The notes under the pieces were generated by a model. It was not told the DNA's origin. It saw only the letters and a program-made list of their open reading frames with translations, and did no database searches. From JASGDN01 sp049840815 (GTDB taxonomy: Bacteria; Chloroflexota; Chloroflexia; Thermomicrobiales; UBA6265), in the NCBI GenBank assembly GCA_049840815.1, contig JASGJI010000017.1, positions 372,001 through 436,000 of the forward strand: a stretch of DNA of 64,000 bases. The letters run 5' to 3'. Position 1 is the stretch's first letter, and the number at the start of each line of letters is the position of its first letter. Position numbers and translations under genes: made by a program. Positions 44,562 through 53,564 of the stretch are shown here, piece by piece.

Positions 44562-46097
44562 TCAGGGCTGCGCAGGTGGGGCCGGGGGAAGTTCCGCCGC
44601 GAGGATCGCCAGGTGGAGGCCGAGCCGCGCGTTCGGATCGTCCGGATCGAGATGGAGTACCTCGCGGATCTGACGCAAGCGATACGTCAGCGTGTTCCGG
44701 TGGATGGCCAGACGATCGGAGGTCGACCGCTGGGCGCCGCCATGCTCGAGGTAGACCCGCAGCGTCTCCCGGAGCAGACCGCGCCGATCCTCCCGCAGGA
44801 GATCGCCGATCAACTGGTCGACGTAGCGGCTCAAGGACACCGATCCCCAGCGGTCGAAGAGCAGGGCGTAGGCGCCAAGCACGGCATCGTCGTCGAACCG
44901 CAATTCTGGGCCGGTCAGGAGGTCTCGCTCGGCCAGTCCGGCGATGAATCGGGCCTGGCGCGTGGCTTCGGGTAGCTGGCGGGGCGAGGTCATTGGCGCC
45001 GACATCGCGAGCCAGCTGCGTCCTCCCTGGGGCAAACTCGTGCGTGAGACGGTGGTTGCCGTGCGGGCGATCTGGCTGGTGACGATGCGAGTCGTGAAGC
45101 CATCCACCATTCCTGCATCGTGGATCGTGCCGAGGGCGGAGAGTCGCCGGTAGACCGTCTCCTCCGGGAGTTCCGCCGGATGCATCACGACGCGGAACTG
45201 CGCGCCGATCGGTAGCCCGGCGCGCAACGCCGCCGCCTCGATCGAGTTCGGATCGGAAGGAGCCTGCAACAGCAGGTCGTTCAGGACGCGCGTTCGGGCT
45301 GCGCCGCGCGGGGCCGTCGCATCGTCCTGGTCGAACGCGCGCTGGACGCCATCGACCACCTGCCGGACGACGAGGCGTCCGAGGGCCTGGTTGGCGGGAA
45401 CGATCGGGCCAAACCAGAGCGCGCGATCGCCGCGGAGCGCGTGATGGACCCAGGTTGGGTCGCCATGGCGAAGGGTGGCATGCGCGCCGTTGTGGCCGAC
45501 GCGCGATGCCGGTGTGGTCAGCGATGTCGGGAGCGCTGGCGTATCGTGATCGCGGGTGGAGAAGATGACCGTGCCGTTCTCAGTCGCGATGGTGATGCCG
45601 ATCGCCAGTCGGTGGGAGATGGCCTCGATCAGTTCCGTTGGACGGGCGTTGCGGGCCAGATACTCGGAGATGATGTGCTCCAGGTCGGCTCCGGTGCGCA
45701 GCAGGTCGCCGCGCTTCGAGGTCAGCAGGCGATTGATCTCGCTTTCGAGATCGCTGGTAATGCTGGCAACGGTCAGGACCGGGAGCGGGATGTCCAGCGT
45801 GGGATCGATCCGGATGTCGGTGAGTACCCCGGCGACCGGACGCCCGGCGAGCTCATGCAGCAGCATGCTGAACGGGACCCCGGATTCGATCACGACGCGC
45901 TGGGGGAGCAGGACGAGTTCGCCGCCACGGAGGGCCGGCAGCATCGGGGCGCTCGCGCGGGCCGTCACCACCCATTCGACATCGTTGCTGAGGGGCTCGT
46001 CGCCGGACGCGCCATTGGAGAGCCCGTGCTGTGCGTGCAACTGCGGCTCCCAGGCCAGGAGGTCCTGCAGCGTGATCTCGCCACTCCGTGATGCCAT
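44562..46097 (-). CDS. PucR family transcriptional regulator
   Basis: 511 residues. The N-terminal 130 residues are a PucR-type ligand domain (ITLQDLLAWEP, later ELVLLPQRV and AGVLTDI); the middle resembles the GGDEF-related CdaR domain; the C-terminus carries the HTH_30 helix-turn-helix TSDRLAIHRNTLTYRLRQI near residue 460. Such activators control purine, polyamine or sugar-acid use. It is divergent from the ECF S-component gene, and the intergenic TTGCAC/GTGCAA inverted repeat is a candidate binding site. Confidence 0.9.
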   Translation of the reverse strand: MASRSGEITLQDLLAWEPQLHAQHGLSNGASGDEPLSNDVEWVVTARASAPMLPALRGGELVLLPQRVVIESGVPFSMLLHELAGRPVAGVLTDIRIDPTLDIPLPVLTVASITSDLESEINRLLTSKRGDLLRTGADLEHIISEYLARNARPTELIEAISHRLAIGITIATENGTVIFSTRDHDTPALPTSLTTPASRVGHNGAHATLRHGDPTWVHHALRGDRALWFGPIVPANQALGRLVVRQVVDGVQRAFDQDDATAPRGAARTRVLNDLLLQAPSDPNSIEAAALRAGLPIGAQFRVVMHPAELPEETVYRRLSALGTIHDAGMVDGFTTRIVTSQIARTATTVSRTSLPQGGRSWLAMSAPMTSPRQLPEATRQARFIAGLAERDLLTGPELRFDDDAVLGAYALLFDRWGSVSLSRYVDQLIGDLLREDRRGLLRETLRVYLEHGGAQRSTSDRLAIHRNTLTYRLRQIREVLHLDPDDPNARLGLHLAILAAELPPAPPAQP

Positions 46098-46406
46098 GCT
46101 CGCACTATCCTTGGGTTACTGTGCATCATTAGCCGGTGCGACAGCCGGGCCGTGTCCGATGCGGCGTCATGCAGTTTGCCTAAAATGCCCGCACGGGGGA
46201 TTCCTCCCATGCTCGTACCGACGATCCTAGCAGACCGAAACCCCTACGGTATATGGGCTTGATGGATACCTTGCACGATGAATTGTGCAACGTGCACGGG
46301 TCATGTGCGGGTGAATTGGACGATTGGGGCTGGTGCGCTCGGTTGGGGCAGGACGTGCTGAGGTTGGGCAAGATGGCCAGGTTCGGAGAAGGATGATCGC
46401 GGCGAT
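46098..46406. other. Divergent intergenic region (PucR / S component)
   Basis: 309 bases with no gene. It contains the inverted repeat at 46271-46290, a second short one GGTAT...GATACC near 46248-46270 and an overlapping GTGCAAC/GTGCAC pair. AGAAGGA lies at the right edge, 13 bases before the S-component ATG. Confidence 0.5.
46271..46290. promoter_or_regulatory. Inverted-repeat operator candidate
   Basis: TTGCAC and GTGCAA face each other across eight bases, immediately followed by CGTGCAC. Placement between the divergent PucR and transporter genes suggests regulator binding. Confidence 0.45.
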
Positions 46407-47303
46407 ATGAGACGACGGGGCACGCGGGATGGCATGACCGGAGCAGTGGCACCCGCCAGCGGATGGCTGGCCGCCAGACTGGTCGTGCTTGTGGCGAGCG
46501 TCGTGGGGCTGGCCGGGTTCTTCACTCCGTTCTTGCTGCCGCTCGCCCAAGGGGATGATGCCTCGGGGGCGGCGCACGCGGGCGACGCGCCGATCCTCTT
46601 CGCCGTGCTGACCTGCCTCAGCCTGGTAGCGATGCTGGTGGTGGTCTCCGACGAGGCGAACGGTGTTGGCCGGGCGAAGACGGTGGCGCTGCTTGGCGTG
46701 CTGGTGGCGATCGACGCAAGTCTGCGCCTCCTGCCGAGTATGTTGGGAGCGTCGCCGATTTTCCTGCTCATCATCCTCGTCGGAGCGGTGTTCGGGTCCA
46801 CGATGGGCTTCCAGATGGGGACGATGACGCTGCTGCTCTCGGCGTTGCTGACGGGCGGGATTGGTCCGTGGCTGCCCTTCCAGATGATCGTTTCCGGGTG
46901 GATCGGAATGACTGCTGGGTGGCTGCCCCGATTCCGCTCAGAGCGGATGCGAATCGGGGCCTTGACCGTCTTCGGGGCGGCCTGGGGATTGACCTTCGGG
47001 ATGCTGATGAACCTCTGGTTCTGGCCGTTCTCCGCGCCGGGGGTGGAGGCCGACGTTGGGCTGTACTGGACTCCCGGCCTCTCCTTCGTGGAGACCGTGG
47101 AGCGGTACGCGCGGTTCTACGTCGTGACGTCGCTGCCGTTCGATGCCTTCCGCGCGATCGGGAACGTGGTGCTGATGCTGGCGTTGGGGCCGGCGGTGAT
47201 CCGCCTGCTGGAGCGCTATTGCCTTCGCTTCAGCTGGGCGCCGTGGGAGGAAGCGGCTCCATCTGGTCCGCCGGATGCCCTGGGGCAGCCATCTGGTCGC
47301 TGA
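46407..47303 (+). CDS. ECF transporter S component-like membrane protein
   Basis: 298 residues with about seven membrane helices. The arrangement FVLLIILVGAVFGSTMGFQM-like segment (in fact IFLLIILVGAVFGSTMGFQM) and the Gly-rich LTGGIGPWLPFQMI loop match S components of energy-coupling-factor importers of the cobalt/cobalamin-related type, which bind a vitamin or metal and dock on an EcfAAT module. No EcfA or EcfT genes are near. ATG 46407 is weakly supported; ATG 46434 is possible. The substrate is unknown; control by the divergent PucR gene is plausible. Confidence 0.75.
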   Translation: MRRRGTRDGMTGAVAPASGWLAARLVVLVASVVGLAGFFTPFLLPLAQGDDASGAAHAGDAPILFAVLTCLSLVAMLVVVSDEANGVGRAKTVALLGVLVAIDASLRLLPSMLGASPIFLLIILVGAVFGSTMGFQMGTMTLLLSALLTGGIGPWLPFQMIVSGWIGMTAGWLPRFRSERMRIGALTVFGAAWGLTFGMLMNLWFWPFSAPGVEADVGLYWTPGLSFVETVERYARFYVVTSLPFDAFRAIGNVVLMLALGPAVIRLLERYCLRFSWAPWEEAAPSGPPDALGQPSGR

Positions 47304-47306
47304 CAC

Positions 47307-48134
47307 TCACGGGCGAGGTGGACCCTGCCGGATGCGTGCCCGCAGCGACTCGACATCATTCGGGGATTCCCATCGCGACTCGATCCACCATGTGACGCCG
47401 GCGTCGGCATAGGGCGCGAGCTGGGCGATTGCGCCGTCGCGGTCGTCACCGGACGTGACGCCTTCGAGGATCACATCATACGGATCGGCCCCATCCCGGT
47501 GCTCGTGGACCCAGGCGAGAATCTCCCGCACCTGATCCGGCGTCGGTGGATCGACGCTGCCCTGGAGCGCGAGCAGGAGGCCATCCCAGCGGGCGGCGCG
47601 CGTCATTGACCTCACGCTTGGCCATGCGCCGACGACCCAGACCGGGATGCGGGGCTGCTGGACTGGCCTGGGCAGGAATGACACGCCGTCCACCTGATAG
47701 TGGGTGCCGGAGAAGGTGACCGGTTCGCCCGTCCAGGCGGCATCGAGGATCGCGAGGGATTCGTCCAGGAGCCCGGCGCGCGTGCGACGGTCGTTCACTT
47801 CGGGATGGACTTTCGAAAATCCGGCATCGTCCAGTGCGCCGAGTCCAACGGGGAGGACCAGCCGCCCGTTCGAAAGGTGATCGACGGTGATCGTCTCCCT
47901 GGCGACCTTCCACGGCCGGCGGCGCGAGAGGGGAAAGATCATCGCGCCGAGGGTGATGGTGCTCGTTTGCATGGCGACCGCGCCGAGCAACGTCCACGGA
48001 TCGTGGGACATGCCATCGGCAACCGCGATCCCATCCCAGGTGAAGAAGCCGTCCCACCCCGCCTGCTCCAACTCCCGCGCGAGGCCGACCGCCTCCAGCG
48101 GCGTGCCTGACGAAACGACGAATCCATACTTCAT
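47307..48134 (-). CDS. LLM class flavin/F420-dependent oxidoreductase
   Basis: 275 residues of the luciferase-like monooxygenase fold, a TIM barrel. Landmarks are FVVSSGTPLEAVGLARELEQ, the strand TITLGAMIFPLSRRRPW and GRLVLPVGLGALDDAGF. In this group the cofactor is often F420. GGAGG is seven bases before ATG 48134. It is convergent with the S-component gene, only three bases apart, without an obvious terminator. Substrate unknown. Confidence 0.9.
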   Translation of the reverse strand: MKYGFVVSSGTPLEAVGLARELEQAGWDGFFTWDGIAVADGMSHDPWTLLGAVAMQTSTITLGAMIFPLSRRRPWKVARETITVDHLSNGRLVLPVGLGALDDAGFSKVHPEVNDRRTRAGLLDESLAILDAAWTGEPVTFSGTHYQVDGVSFLPRPVQQPRIPVWVVGAWPSVRSMTRAARWDGLLLALQGSVDPPTPDQVREILAWVHEHRDGADPYDVILEGVTSGDDRDGAIAQLAPYADAGVTWWIESRWESPNDVESLRARIRQGPPRP

Positions 48135-48296
48135 GGTGCATCCTCCATGCTGGATCGGCGGTTGGGATTGGAACTGATGTTCGTATCGAAAGTCTACCAC
48201 ATGGTGATCGTCTGATACCCTGATCGACCTCGTGTCGATCAGTGCGTCGGCACTCGGTCTACCCGGATTCGGGATGAATCGCGCAGGAGACAGAAC

Positions 48297-48329
48297 GAGA
48301 GAGGTGTCCCGCTGAGGGACACCTCTCTC
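48297..48329 (-). terminator. Terminator behind the VOC gene
   Basis: Perfect 14-bp arms (48297-48310 with 48316-48329) and a 5-base loop, 22 bases beyond the VOC stop. Confidence 0.8.
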
Positions 48330-48350
48330 TGGGAGTGCCAGTGGTCGATG

Positions 48351-48809
48351 TTACAGCCCGAGCGAGGCCGGGTCCGGGATCACCGGCTCGCGACCGTCCG
48401 CAACCGCCTTCTGCGGCGAGATCGGCGAGAGCTGCATCAGCTCGATCGCGTTGCCGTCCGGGTCCTTGAACCACGCCTGCGTGTTGGCGTCGAGGCCGAC
48501 TTTCGGCTCGACATCAATGGTGACGCCCTTGCCGCGCAAGACCTCGATGTCATTCACCAGGTCGTCGCTGACGAGGCAGATGTGCTTGAAGCTCTGCGCC
48601 TTCGTCTCCGCCCGAGTCTCGGCGGCGGGTCCGCCGGGGAAGAGCTCGATGAAGCGGTCGCCGGAGATGTGGCAGTAGACGAGGATGACCGAGCCATCGT
48701 CGCGGGTGAGGCGGAACGCCTCCTTGATGCCCAGCAACTCGTAGAACGCGAGTGAGGCGTCGAGGTCGTTGCAGCCGAGCGCGAGGTGCCCGAGGTCGGT
48801 GATGGCCAT
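48351..48809 (-). CDS. VOC family protein (glyoxalase/bleomycin-resistance type)
   Basis: 152 residues, one VOC module pair. The start ITDLGHLALGCNDLDASLAFY contains the first metal His, the middle DRFIELFPGG a Glu and the second half SFKHICLVSDDL another His, ending with WFKDPDGNAIELMQLSP. This pattern is typical of lactoylglutathione-lyase-like enzymes. ATG 48809 gives the family start; the open frame continues far upstream, but that part is antisense to the M1 peptidase. Substrate unknown. Confidence 0.9.
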   Translation of the reverse strand: MAITDLGHLALGCNDLDASLAFYELLGIKEAFRLTRDDGSVILVYCHISGDRFIELFPGGPAAETRAETKAQSFKHICLVSDDLVNDIEVLRGKGVTIDVEPKVGLDANTQAWFKDPDGNAIELMQLSPISPQKAVADGREPVIPDPASLGL

Positions 48810-48921
48810 GGTGCGTCTCCCTGATGAAGCGTCGCGGAAGGATCGTACTGACGAGGCCAGCGCATTGTCGCCCGGAGCGGCCCATCTGTCACCGGGGCGC
48901 TCCCTGCCCGGTTGGCGGATG

Positions 48922-50511
48922 CTACTGCCGCATGTCTGCGGCATCGTCCGCGCCGTTCTTCTCCTCGAACCAGTGCCGCCAGAGTGGGGCCATGTCCTCC
49001 CCCGATGCCTTCGAGAAGGCATCCCGCATGTCGTCCGGCTGGGCAACGTGGAAGGCAAAGGTATTGATGTAGTCGCGGAGACCCTGCATGAAGGTGCTCT
49101 CGCCCATCTGGTCGTAGATCGCGTTGAATCCGACCGGGGCTTTCGCGTAGGCGGCCCATGCATAGGCGTAGCCGGAGGAGAAGTCGTCCGTCGGGGTATC
49201 CACGATCTGGTCCCCACCCGAGAGCGAGACCGAGATGAAGACGTCGCGTGCGGCTCCCGCGAACATCGCGCCACCCGCCGCGCCGCCATATTCATGGGTG
49301 AAATAGACGCGGCTGGAGAGGAAGTTCGTGATGCCCTCATCGGTGAAGGCGTGAAGGTACTGGTTGTTGCCGACCAGCCCGTAGAACCATTGATGAACGA
49401 CCTCATGGGCAATGGTGAAATCGAAGTCGTTCGGGGTGCTCAGATCCTGGTTCGGACCGTAGTACGACTGCGCGATGTAGATCATCTGGGGGAACTCGAC
49501 GCCCGCCGCGCCATACAGTTCGACTGGCACCACATCAAACGAGGCGTAGGGATACGGCACCAGCAGCTCATTGAAGAGGGAGATGGCCTGCGCCGCGTAG
49601 GTGAGGGCGGCTTCGCCGGACCGCTCGTCGCCCGCGTTGAACCACGACGTGATCGTGGTGCCATCCACCACCTGCGAGACGGACTGGAAATCCTCGTCCG
49701 CCACCATGGTGAAATCGCGGACCGGCCCGGTCTCGAACTGCCACGTTCGGCGGCCGTCCGCCACGGTCGAGGTGTCCACCGGGTCGCCGGTGCTGGCGAT
49801 CTGCCAATCTTCCGGCGCGGTGACGGTGACGTGGTATTGCGATGTGGTGCTGAAGACGGGATCGCCGTTCTGGCTTGGCGGGTCAAGCTCGAAGCCGTTC
49901 GCCGGATCCCAGCCCGCGATGATCGGATACCACATCGCCATCGCCCAGGTGCCGGTGTCCGCATCCACATTCAACATGCCGTACTGGTCGGAGCTGTCGA
50001 GCGGGACGAGCACGGTGAACGCCATCGCCACCGTTACCGTTTCCTCCGGCGCGAGCGGTGCGGACAATGGCACGGTGAGCAGGGAGTTGTCGATGGTCAG
50101 GGTGGCGTTGGCCGCCTCGCCATCGACCGTGATGTCGTCGGCGACAATCGTGTCGATTTCGCCGCCATTCGCATAGAGGCGGAAGGGGAGCGTATCGAGG
50201 GTGGTGCCGGTTTCGTTGACGTAATCTACCGAGAGGTGTCCTGCGATCGTTCGCGTCTCCGCCTCAATGTCAGCGGTGATGGTATAGGTCGTCACGTGGT
50301 CCGGGATCAGGCCCGCAACCCACGCGCGCTGATCCTCCTTGATCCCGGCCAGGCGGGGATCATTCGCCAGCGATATCGGTGATGCGCCCGGTGTCGCCGG
50401 AGCCATCTGGGCTGCCGCTCGGGATGCGGGCAGCATGACGACCAGAAGCGCCAGAAGGAGGGGGGCGACGGCGCGGAAGGCGTTCGTCGTTCGCGGAGCG
50501 TGGACGGACAT
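48922..50511 (-). CDS. Secreted M1 family metallopeptidase
   Basis: 529 residues with a signal peptide (FRAVAPLLLALLVVMLPASRAAAQ). The zinc motif HEVVH in FTIAHEVVHQWFYGLVG lies near residue 370, and the third ligand Glu is in HAFTDEGIT 19 residues on. VEFPQMIYI replaces the classical GAMEN exopeptidase strip. The N-terminal saddle-shaped beta domain occupies about residues 60-270. It probably trims peptides outside the cell. It is shorter than aminopeptidase N, as in many gluzincin lipid-like peptidases lacking the C-terminal domain. Confidence 0.92.
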   Translation of the reverse strand: MSVHAPRTTNAFRAVAPLLLALLVVMLPASRAAAQMAPATPGASPISLANDPRLAGIKEDQRAWVAGLIPDHVTTYTITADIEAETRTIAGHLSVDYVNETGTTLDTLPFRLYANGGEIDTIVADDITVDGEAANATLTIDNSLLTVPLSAPLAPEETVTVAMAFTVLVPLDSSDQYGMLNVDADTGTWAMAMWYPIIAGWDPANGFELDPPSQNGDPVFSTTSQYHVTVTAPEDWQIASTGDPVDTSTVADGRRTWQFETGPVRDFTMVADEDFQSVSQVVDGTTITSWFNAGDERSGEAALTYAAQAISLFNELLVPYPYASFDVVPVELYGAAGVEFPQMIYIAQSYYGPNQDLSTPNDFDFTIAHEVVHQWFYGLVGNNQYLHAFTDEGITNFLSSRVYFTHEYGGAAGGAMFAGAARDVFISVSLSGGDQIVDTPTDDFSSGYAYAWAAYAKAPVGFNAIYDQMGESTFMQGLRDYINTFAFHVAQPDDMRDAFSKASGEDMAPLWRHWFEEKNGADDAADMRQ

Positions 50512-50651
50512 CGAATCTCCCGGTATGGCGGCCTGGTGCGGCTGCTACAATCGGCGAACGTTCAGCGGGGACCATGCTTCCGCTTCTGCGTTCATTGTAC
50601 GTGTCGTCGCTCGAGGGGTGATTCCTCCGTTCGGAGGATCTGGGCCATGAG

Positions 50652-51182
50652 ATGGGGATACCCCGTTACGTTCCTGGAGTCGATCGGGCCATGCTTCCCC
50701 TTGCCACGTCTGGCTCCTCCCGTCGTCCGCAGGCAATCCGTGTGCTGGTGATGACGGCAACGCAGCGCGACGCCATCCTCGATCATCTGCAAACTGCCCT
50801 CCCGAATGAAGGCGTGGCCTTGCTGGCGGTGCATGCTCCGGAAGCGGACGGGCGTGCCGAGGTGGCGCACGTCTTCCTGGGCACCAATATCGAGGCCTCG
50901 CCCTACCGGTTCACCATGGACCCGATGGAGGTCGTCTCGGCGGATCGGGAAATGCGCCATCGGGGCTGGGTGCTGGGTGCAATCGTCCACTCGCACGTCG
51001 CCAGCCCGCCATCGCCCTCCGCGACCGATCTGCGCGAGGCGTTCTATCCCGCTGCGCTGCTCGTGATCGTGTCGTTCTCCGGGTATGCGGAGGGCCGGTC
51101 GCCCGAGTTTGGGGCTTGGCGAATTGATGGTGAGGATGGCGGGCGGACGATCACCCAGGTGCCGATCCAGGTGGTGACATAG
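50652..51182 (+). CDS. JAMM/MPN+ metalloprotease-like protein
   Basis: 176 residues or somewhat fewer. The zinc motif HSHVASPPSPSATD fits the JAMM consensus HxH-x7-S-x2-D, and a Glu earlier in the fold (ALPNEGVALLAV) can complete the site. Prokaryotic JAMM proteins cleave ubiquitin-like modifiers or process sulfur-carrier proteins such as those used for cysteine or cofactor synthesis. Start choice is uncertain: ATG 50652 lacks a well-placed ribosome site and ATGs at 50688 and 50748 remain possible. No sulfur-carrier gene is adjacent. Confidence 0.8.
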   Translation: MGIPRYVPGVDRAMLPLATSGSSRRPQAIRVLVMTATQRDAILDHLQTALPNEGVALLAVHAPEADGRAEVAHVFLGTNIEASPYRFTMDPMEVVSADREMRHRGWVLGAIVHSHVASPPSPSATDLREAFYPAALLVIVSFSGYAEGRSPEFGAWRIDGEDGGRTITQVPIQVVT

Positions 51183-51392
51183 AGCGCCTTCAACGATGCG
51201 TGTTGGACGAATTGGCGCGGACTCTGTAACAATCGTGCCTGTCTGTCACGCATCCGAATAGGGATGGCCTGCATGGACGGTCGTTCTTGCCGGTGACTCG
51301 GGCGGGGATGGCAAGGGGCGGCGTCGGAGCGCGAATGGGTATTCACGCTGGGGATGGACGACTGACGCCGGCGAGGGATTGGGGAATCATAG

Positions 51393-51995
51393 GTGTCTTT
51401 TTTCTGGGGCTCGGAAGGGCAGGAGGGTATGCCTGCGGCCAGTGCCGAGGGAATGCCCGCCACTTCCGACGAGATCGGGACCACCGAGCAGGACTGGACG
51501 CGCCTGCCTGCCGATGATGCGTCCATCCGTGAACCGCGCGAGCCCGAGGTCATCCTCGCGGCGCTGGCTGCGACGCCCGTCGAACTCGGACGCATGCTCG
51601 ACGAGGCCTCGCCGGAGGCCCTGGTCCAGCCTTCGCACGATGGTGGGGCCGCCGTGGTCGAGGTGGTCGCGCATCTGCGGGACTGGGAAGGCGTGGCGGG
51701 AGACTGGATCGCCCGCATGCTCGCGGACGATGCGCCACCGGTGTTGCCGGTGCCGGACGATTCGCTCTGGGCCATCGAGCACGACTATGCATCGGAGGAT
51801 CCGCACCGCGCCTTCGCCGATTTCCGCGACCGGCGAGCGGCATTGCTCGTCCAGATCGGGGCGCTGGACGTGGATGGGTGGGGCCGCAGCGGCACGCTCG
51901 ATCGCGATGGGACTCGTACCGTCCAGCAGGTGCTCGATGTCCTCGCCGATCAGGACGCCGGTCATCTGGAACGCGCGCGGGAGGCGCTGGCCTGA
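51393..51995 (+). CDS. DinB-like four-helix protein
   Basis: 200 residues. A disordered first third is followed by a DinB_2-type bundle: ELGRMLDEASPEALVQP, then VVEVVAHLRDWEGVAGDWI with the first metal His, and VLDVLADQDAGHLERA with the last. Members act as thiol transferases or are of unknown function. A second DinB-like gene follows after 136 bases, suggesting a small cluster. Confidence 0.75.
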   Translation: MSFFWGSEGQEGMPAASAEGMPATSDEIGTTEQDWTRLPADDASIREPREPEVILAALAATPVELGRMLDEASPEALVQPSHDGGAAVVEVVAHLRDWEGVAGDWIARMLADDAPPVLPVPDDSLWAIEHDYASEDPHRAFADFRDRRAALLVQIGALDVDGWGRSGTLDRDGTRTVQQVLDVLADQDAGHLERAREALA

Positions 51996-52131
51996 GCCGG
52001 TGTCGCGTACCCGCCAAGCCCGTTCCCGTGCCATAATGCCGGATACGTGATCGACTTCCGGGCTTGCAGACGGGCGTCGGTATCGATTCGGTCGTCCGCG
52101 CAGCGGGCACCATGCAGACGAGGATGATGGA

Positions 52132-52779
52132 ATGGCCTTCGCGACGAGTCAGGAGTCGACCAGCGCAATCCGCCCCGTCGACCCCACGGCGATGCTGACA
52201 CCGGAGCAGATCCGGCGCGTTCAGGGGCTGGACAACAATGCCCTGATCATCCGGCTCCACTTCACGATCAACAATCTTTCGCGCTGGCTCTCCCCGGTTC
52301 ACGACCGGACACGCCTGGAGCGCGCGCCGTATTTCGGCGAGCCTTCCGTAAAGGATCTGCTGATCGCGATGCGCGACGAGGAGCGGCGCGTCTATCCACG
52401 CATGTTCGCCATCGTCAGCCAGAACGATCCGGACCTGGACGCCTTGCCTCCGGTACGGGAGAACGCCGCCCAGCGCGATCTGGACGCTGCCCGTGCCCCG
52501 ATCGAACTGCTGGCGCAGTTCCGCCGCCTTCGCCAGAGCACCTGTTCGCTGCTGAGAAGCACGCCGGACAACGCATGGGGTCGCGATGGCACCAGCCGCC
52601 GGGGCTTCGACGTCACGATCCGGGAGCTGGCCGAGCATCTCGCGGAGCATGACGAACAGTATCTTCGGGCCATGGATGCGGCACTGGATCGCTCTGGCGC
52701 CCGGAATGGGTTGGCCGCCGTGCAGAAGGCCAGCTACGATGAGTTGCTGGCGCTCGTGCCCGACCGGCTCGAGATCTAG
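52132..52779 (+). CDS. DinB-like protein
   Basis: 215 residues. A bundle with HFTINNLSRWL, SVKDLLIAMRDEERRVY and VTIRELAEHLAEHDEQYLRAM carries the His and acidic positions expected for DinB/YfiT-like proteins. It is related in outline to the preceding gene but not a close copy. Reading starts at ATG 52132; GATGATGG lies before it. Function unknown. Confidence 0.75.
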   Translation: MAFATSQESTSAIRPVDPTAMLTPEQIRRVQGLDNNALIIRLHFTINNLSRWLSPVHDRTRLERAPYFGEPSVKDLLIAMRDEERRVYPRMFAIVSQNDPDLDALPPVRENAAQRDLDAARAPIELLAQFRRLRQSTCSLLRSTPDNAWGRDGTSRRGFDVTIRELAEHLAEHDEQYLRAMDAALDRSGARNGLAAVQKASYDELLALVPDRLEI

Positions 52780-52860
52780 CCGGGTTATCCGGCATCGATC
52801 GCCGAATTTTCCCGCCCCAACGCTTCGCCGAAGGGGCTCACTCTCCCACCGATCGTTCGC

Positions 52861-53340
52861 ATGGAACCGGAGCTCATGAGTTCACAATCTCTTCCCCCTG
52901 CCGATTCTCCGTCCCCCCCACGCGGTCAGGCCAGCGCCTCCGGACTCTCCGATGTGAAGATCGTCGAGGCGCTCGGTCGCGAGTTCTTTCTCGCCCTCGA
53001 TGCGCGCGATCCGCGCCGCCTGCGTCACACGCTCTCGGCGAATGCGACCTTCCGCGCCCACCCGCATTCCGCGCCAATCCGCCCTGCCGACGAGATCGTG
53101 GCCTACTTCGGCACGGTCGTCTCTTCCTATCCGAACGCGCACTGGGACGTGACGGATGTGATCGCCGCTGCCGACCGCGGCGCGATCCAGTTCGTGATTC
53201 GCGAGTACTCCGCCCGGTTGGGACGTGAGCTGATCTCCGAGCAGGTTGCGATGATCCGCGTCAACGCCGGAAAGATCGTGAGCATGGTCGGGTATTACGA
53301 CAGCCTGGAGTTCCAGCGGGTCTTCTGGGCGGAAGGCTAG
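52861..53340 (+). CDS. SnoaL/NTF2-like protein
   Basis: 159 residues with a disordered Ser/Pro-rich N-terminus and one NTF2-like cone: IVEALGREFFLALDARDPRRL, AHPHSAPIRPADEIVAYF, and AMIRVNAGKIVSMVGYYD at the end. SnoaL-like proteins bind small hydrophobic ligands or catalyse cyclisation and isomerisation. It lies 81 bases behind the DinB-like gene and 224 bases before rex. Function unknown. Confidence 0.8.
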   Translation: MEPELMSSQSLPPADSPSPPRGQASASGLSDVKIVEALGREFFLALDARDPRRLRHTLSANATFRAHPHSAPIRPADEIVAYFGTVVSSYPNAHWDVTDVIAAADRGAIQFVIREYSARLGRELISEQVAMIRVNAGKIVSMVGYYDSLEFQRVFWAEG

Positions 53341-53564
53341 GGGAGAGTGGGCGAAATCCGCCCCGGATCGGTACACTTGTGAAAGCACGCACGATCGGGT
53401 AGCGCGTCCGGGCCGGGAGATGTGGTCTCCGGCGGCCCTTCGCGCAAAGCCTGCGGGAACCGTCGTTCCGGGCAGGGTTTGCTGCTGCGATCGTTCCCTG
53501 CATGGCTGAATGGCGTTCTCGCAACGGTGCGACGCCGCATGCTCGTCGAACCGGGAGCTGGATC

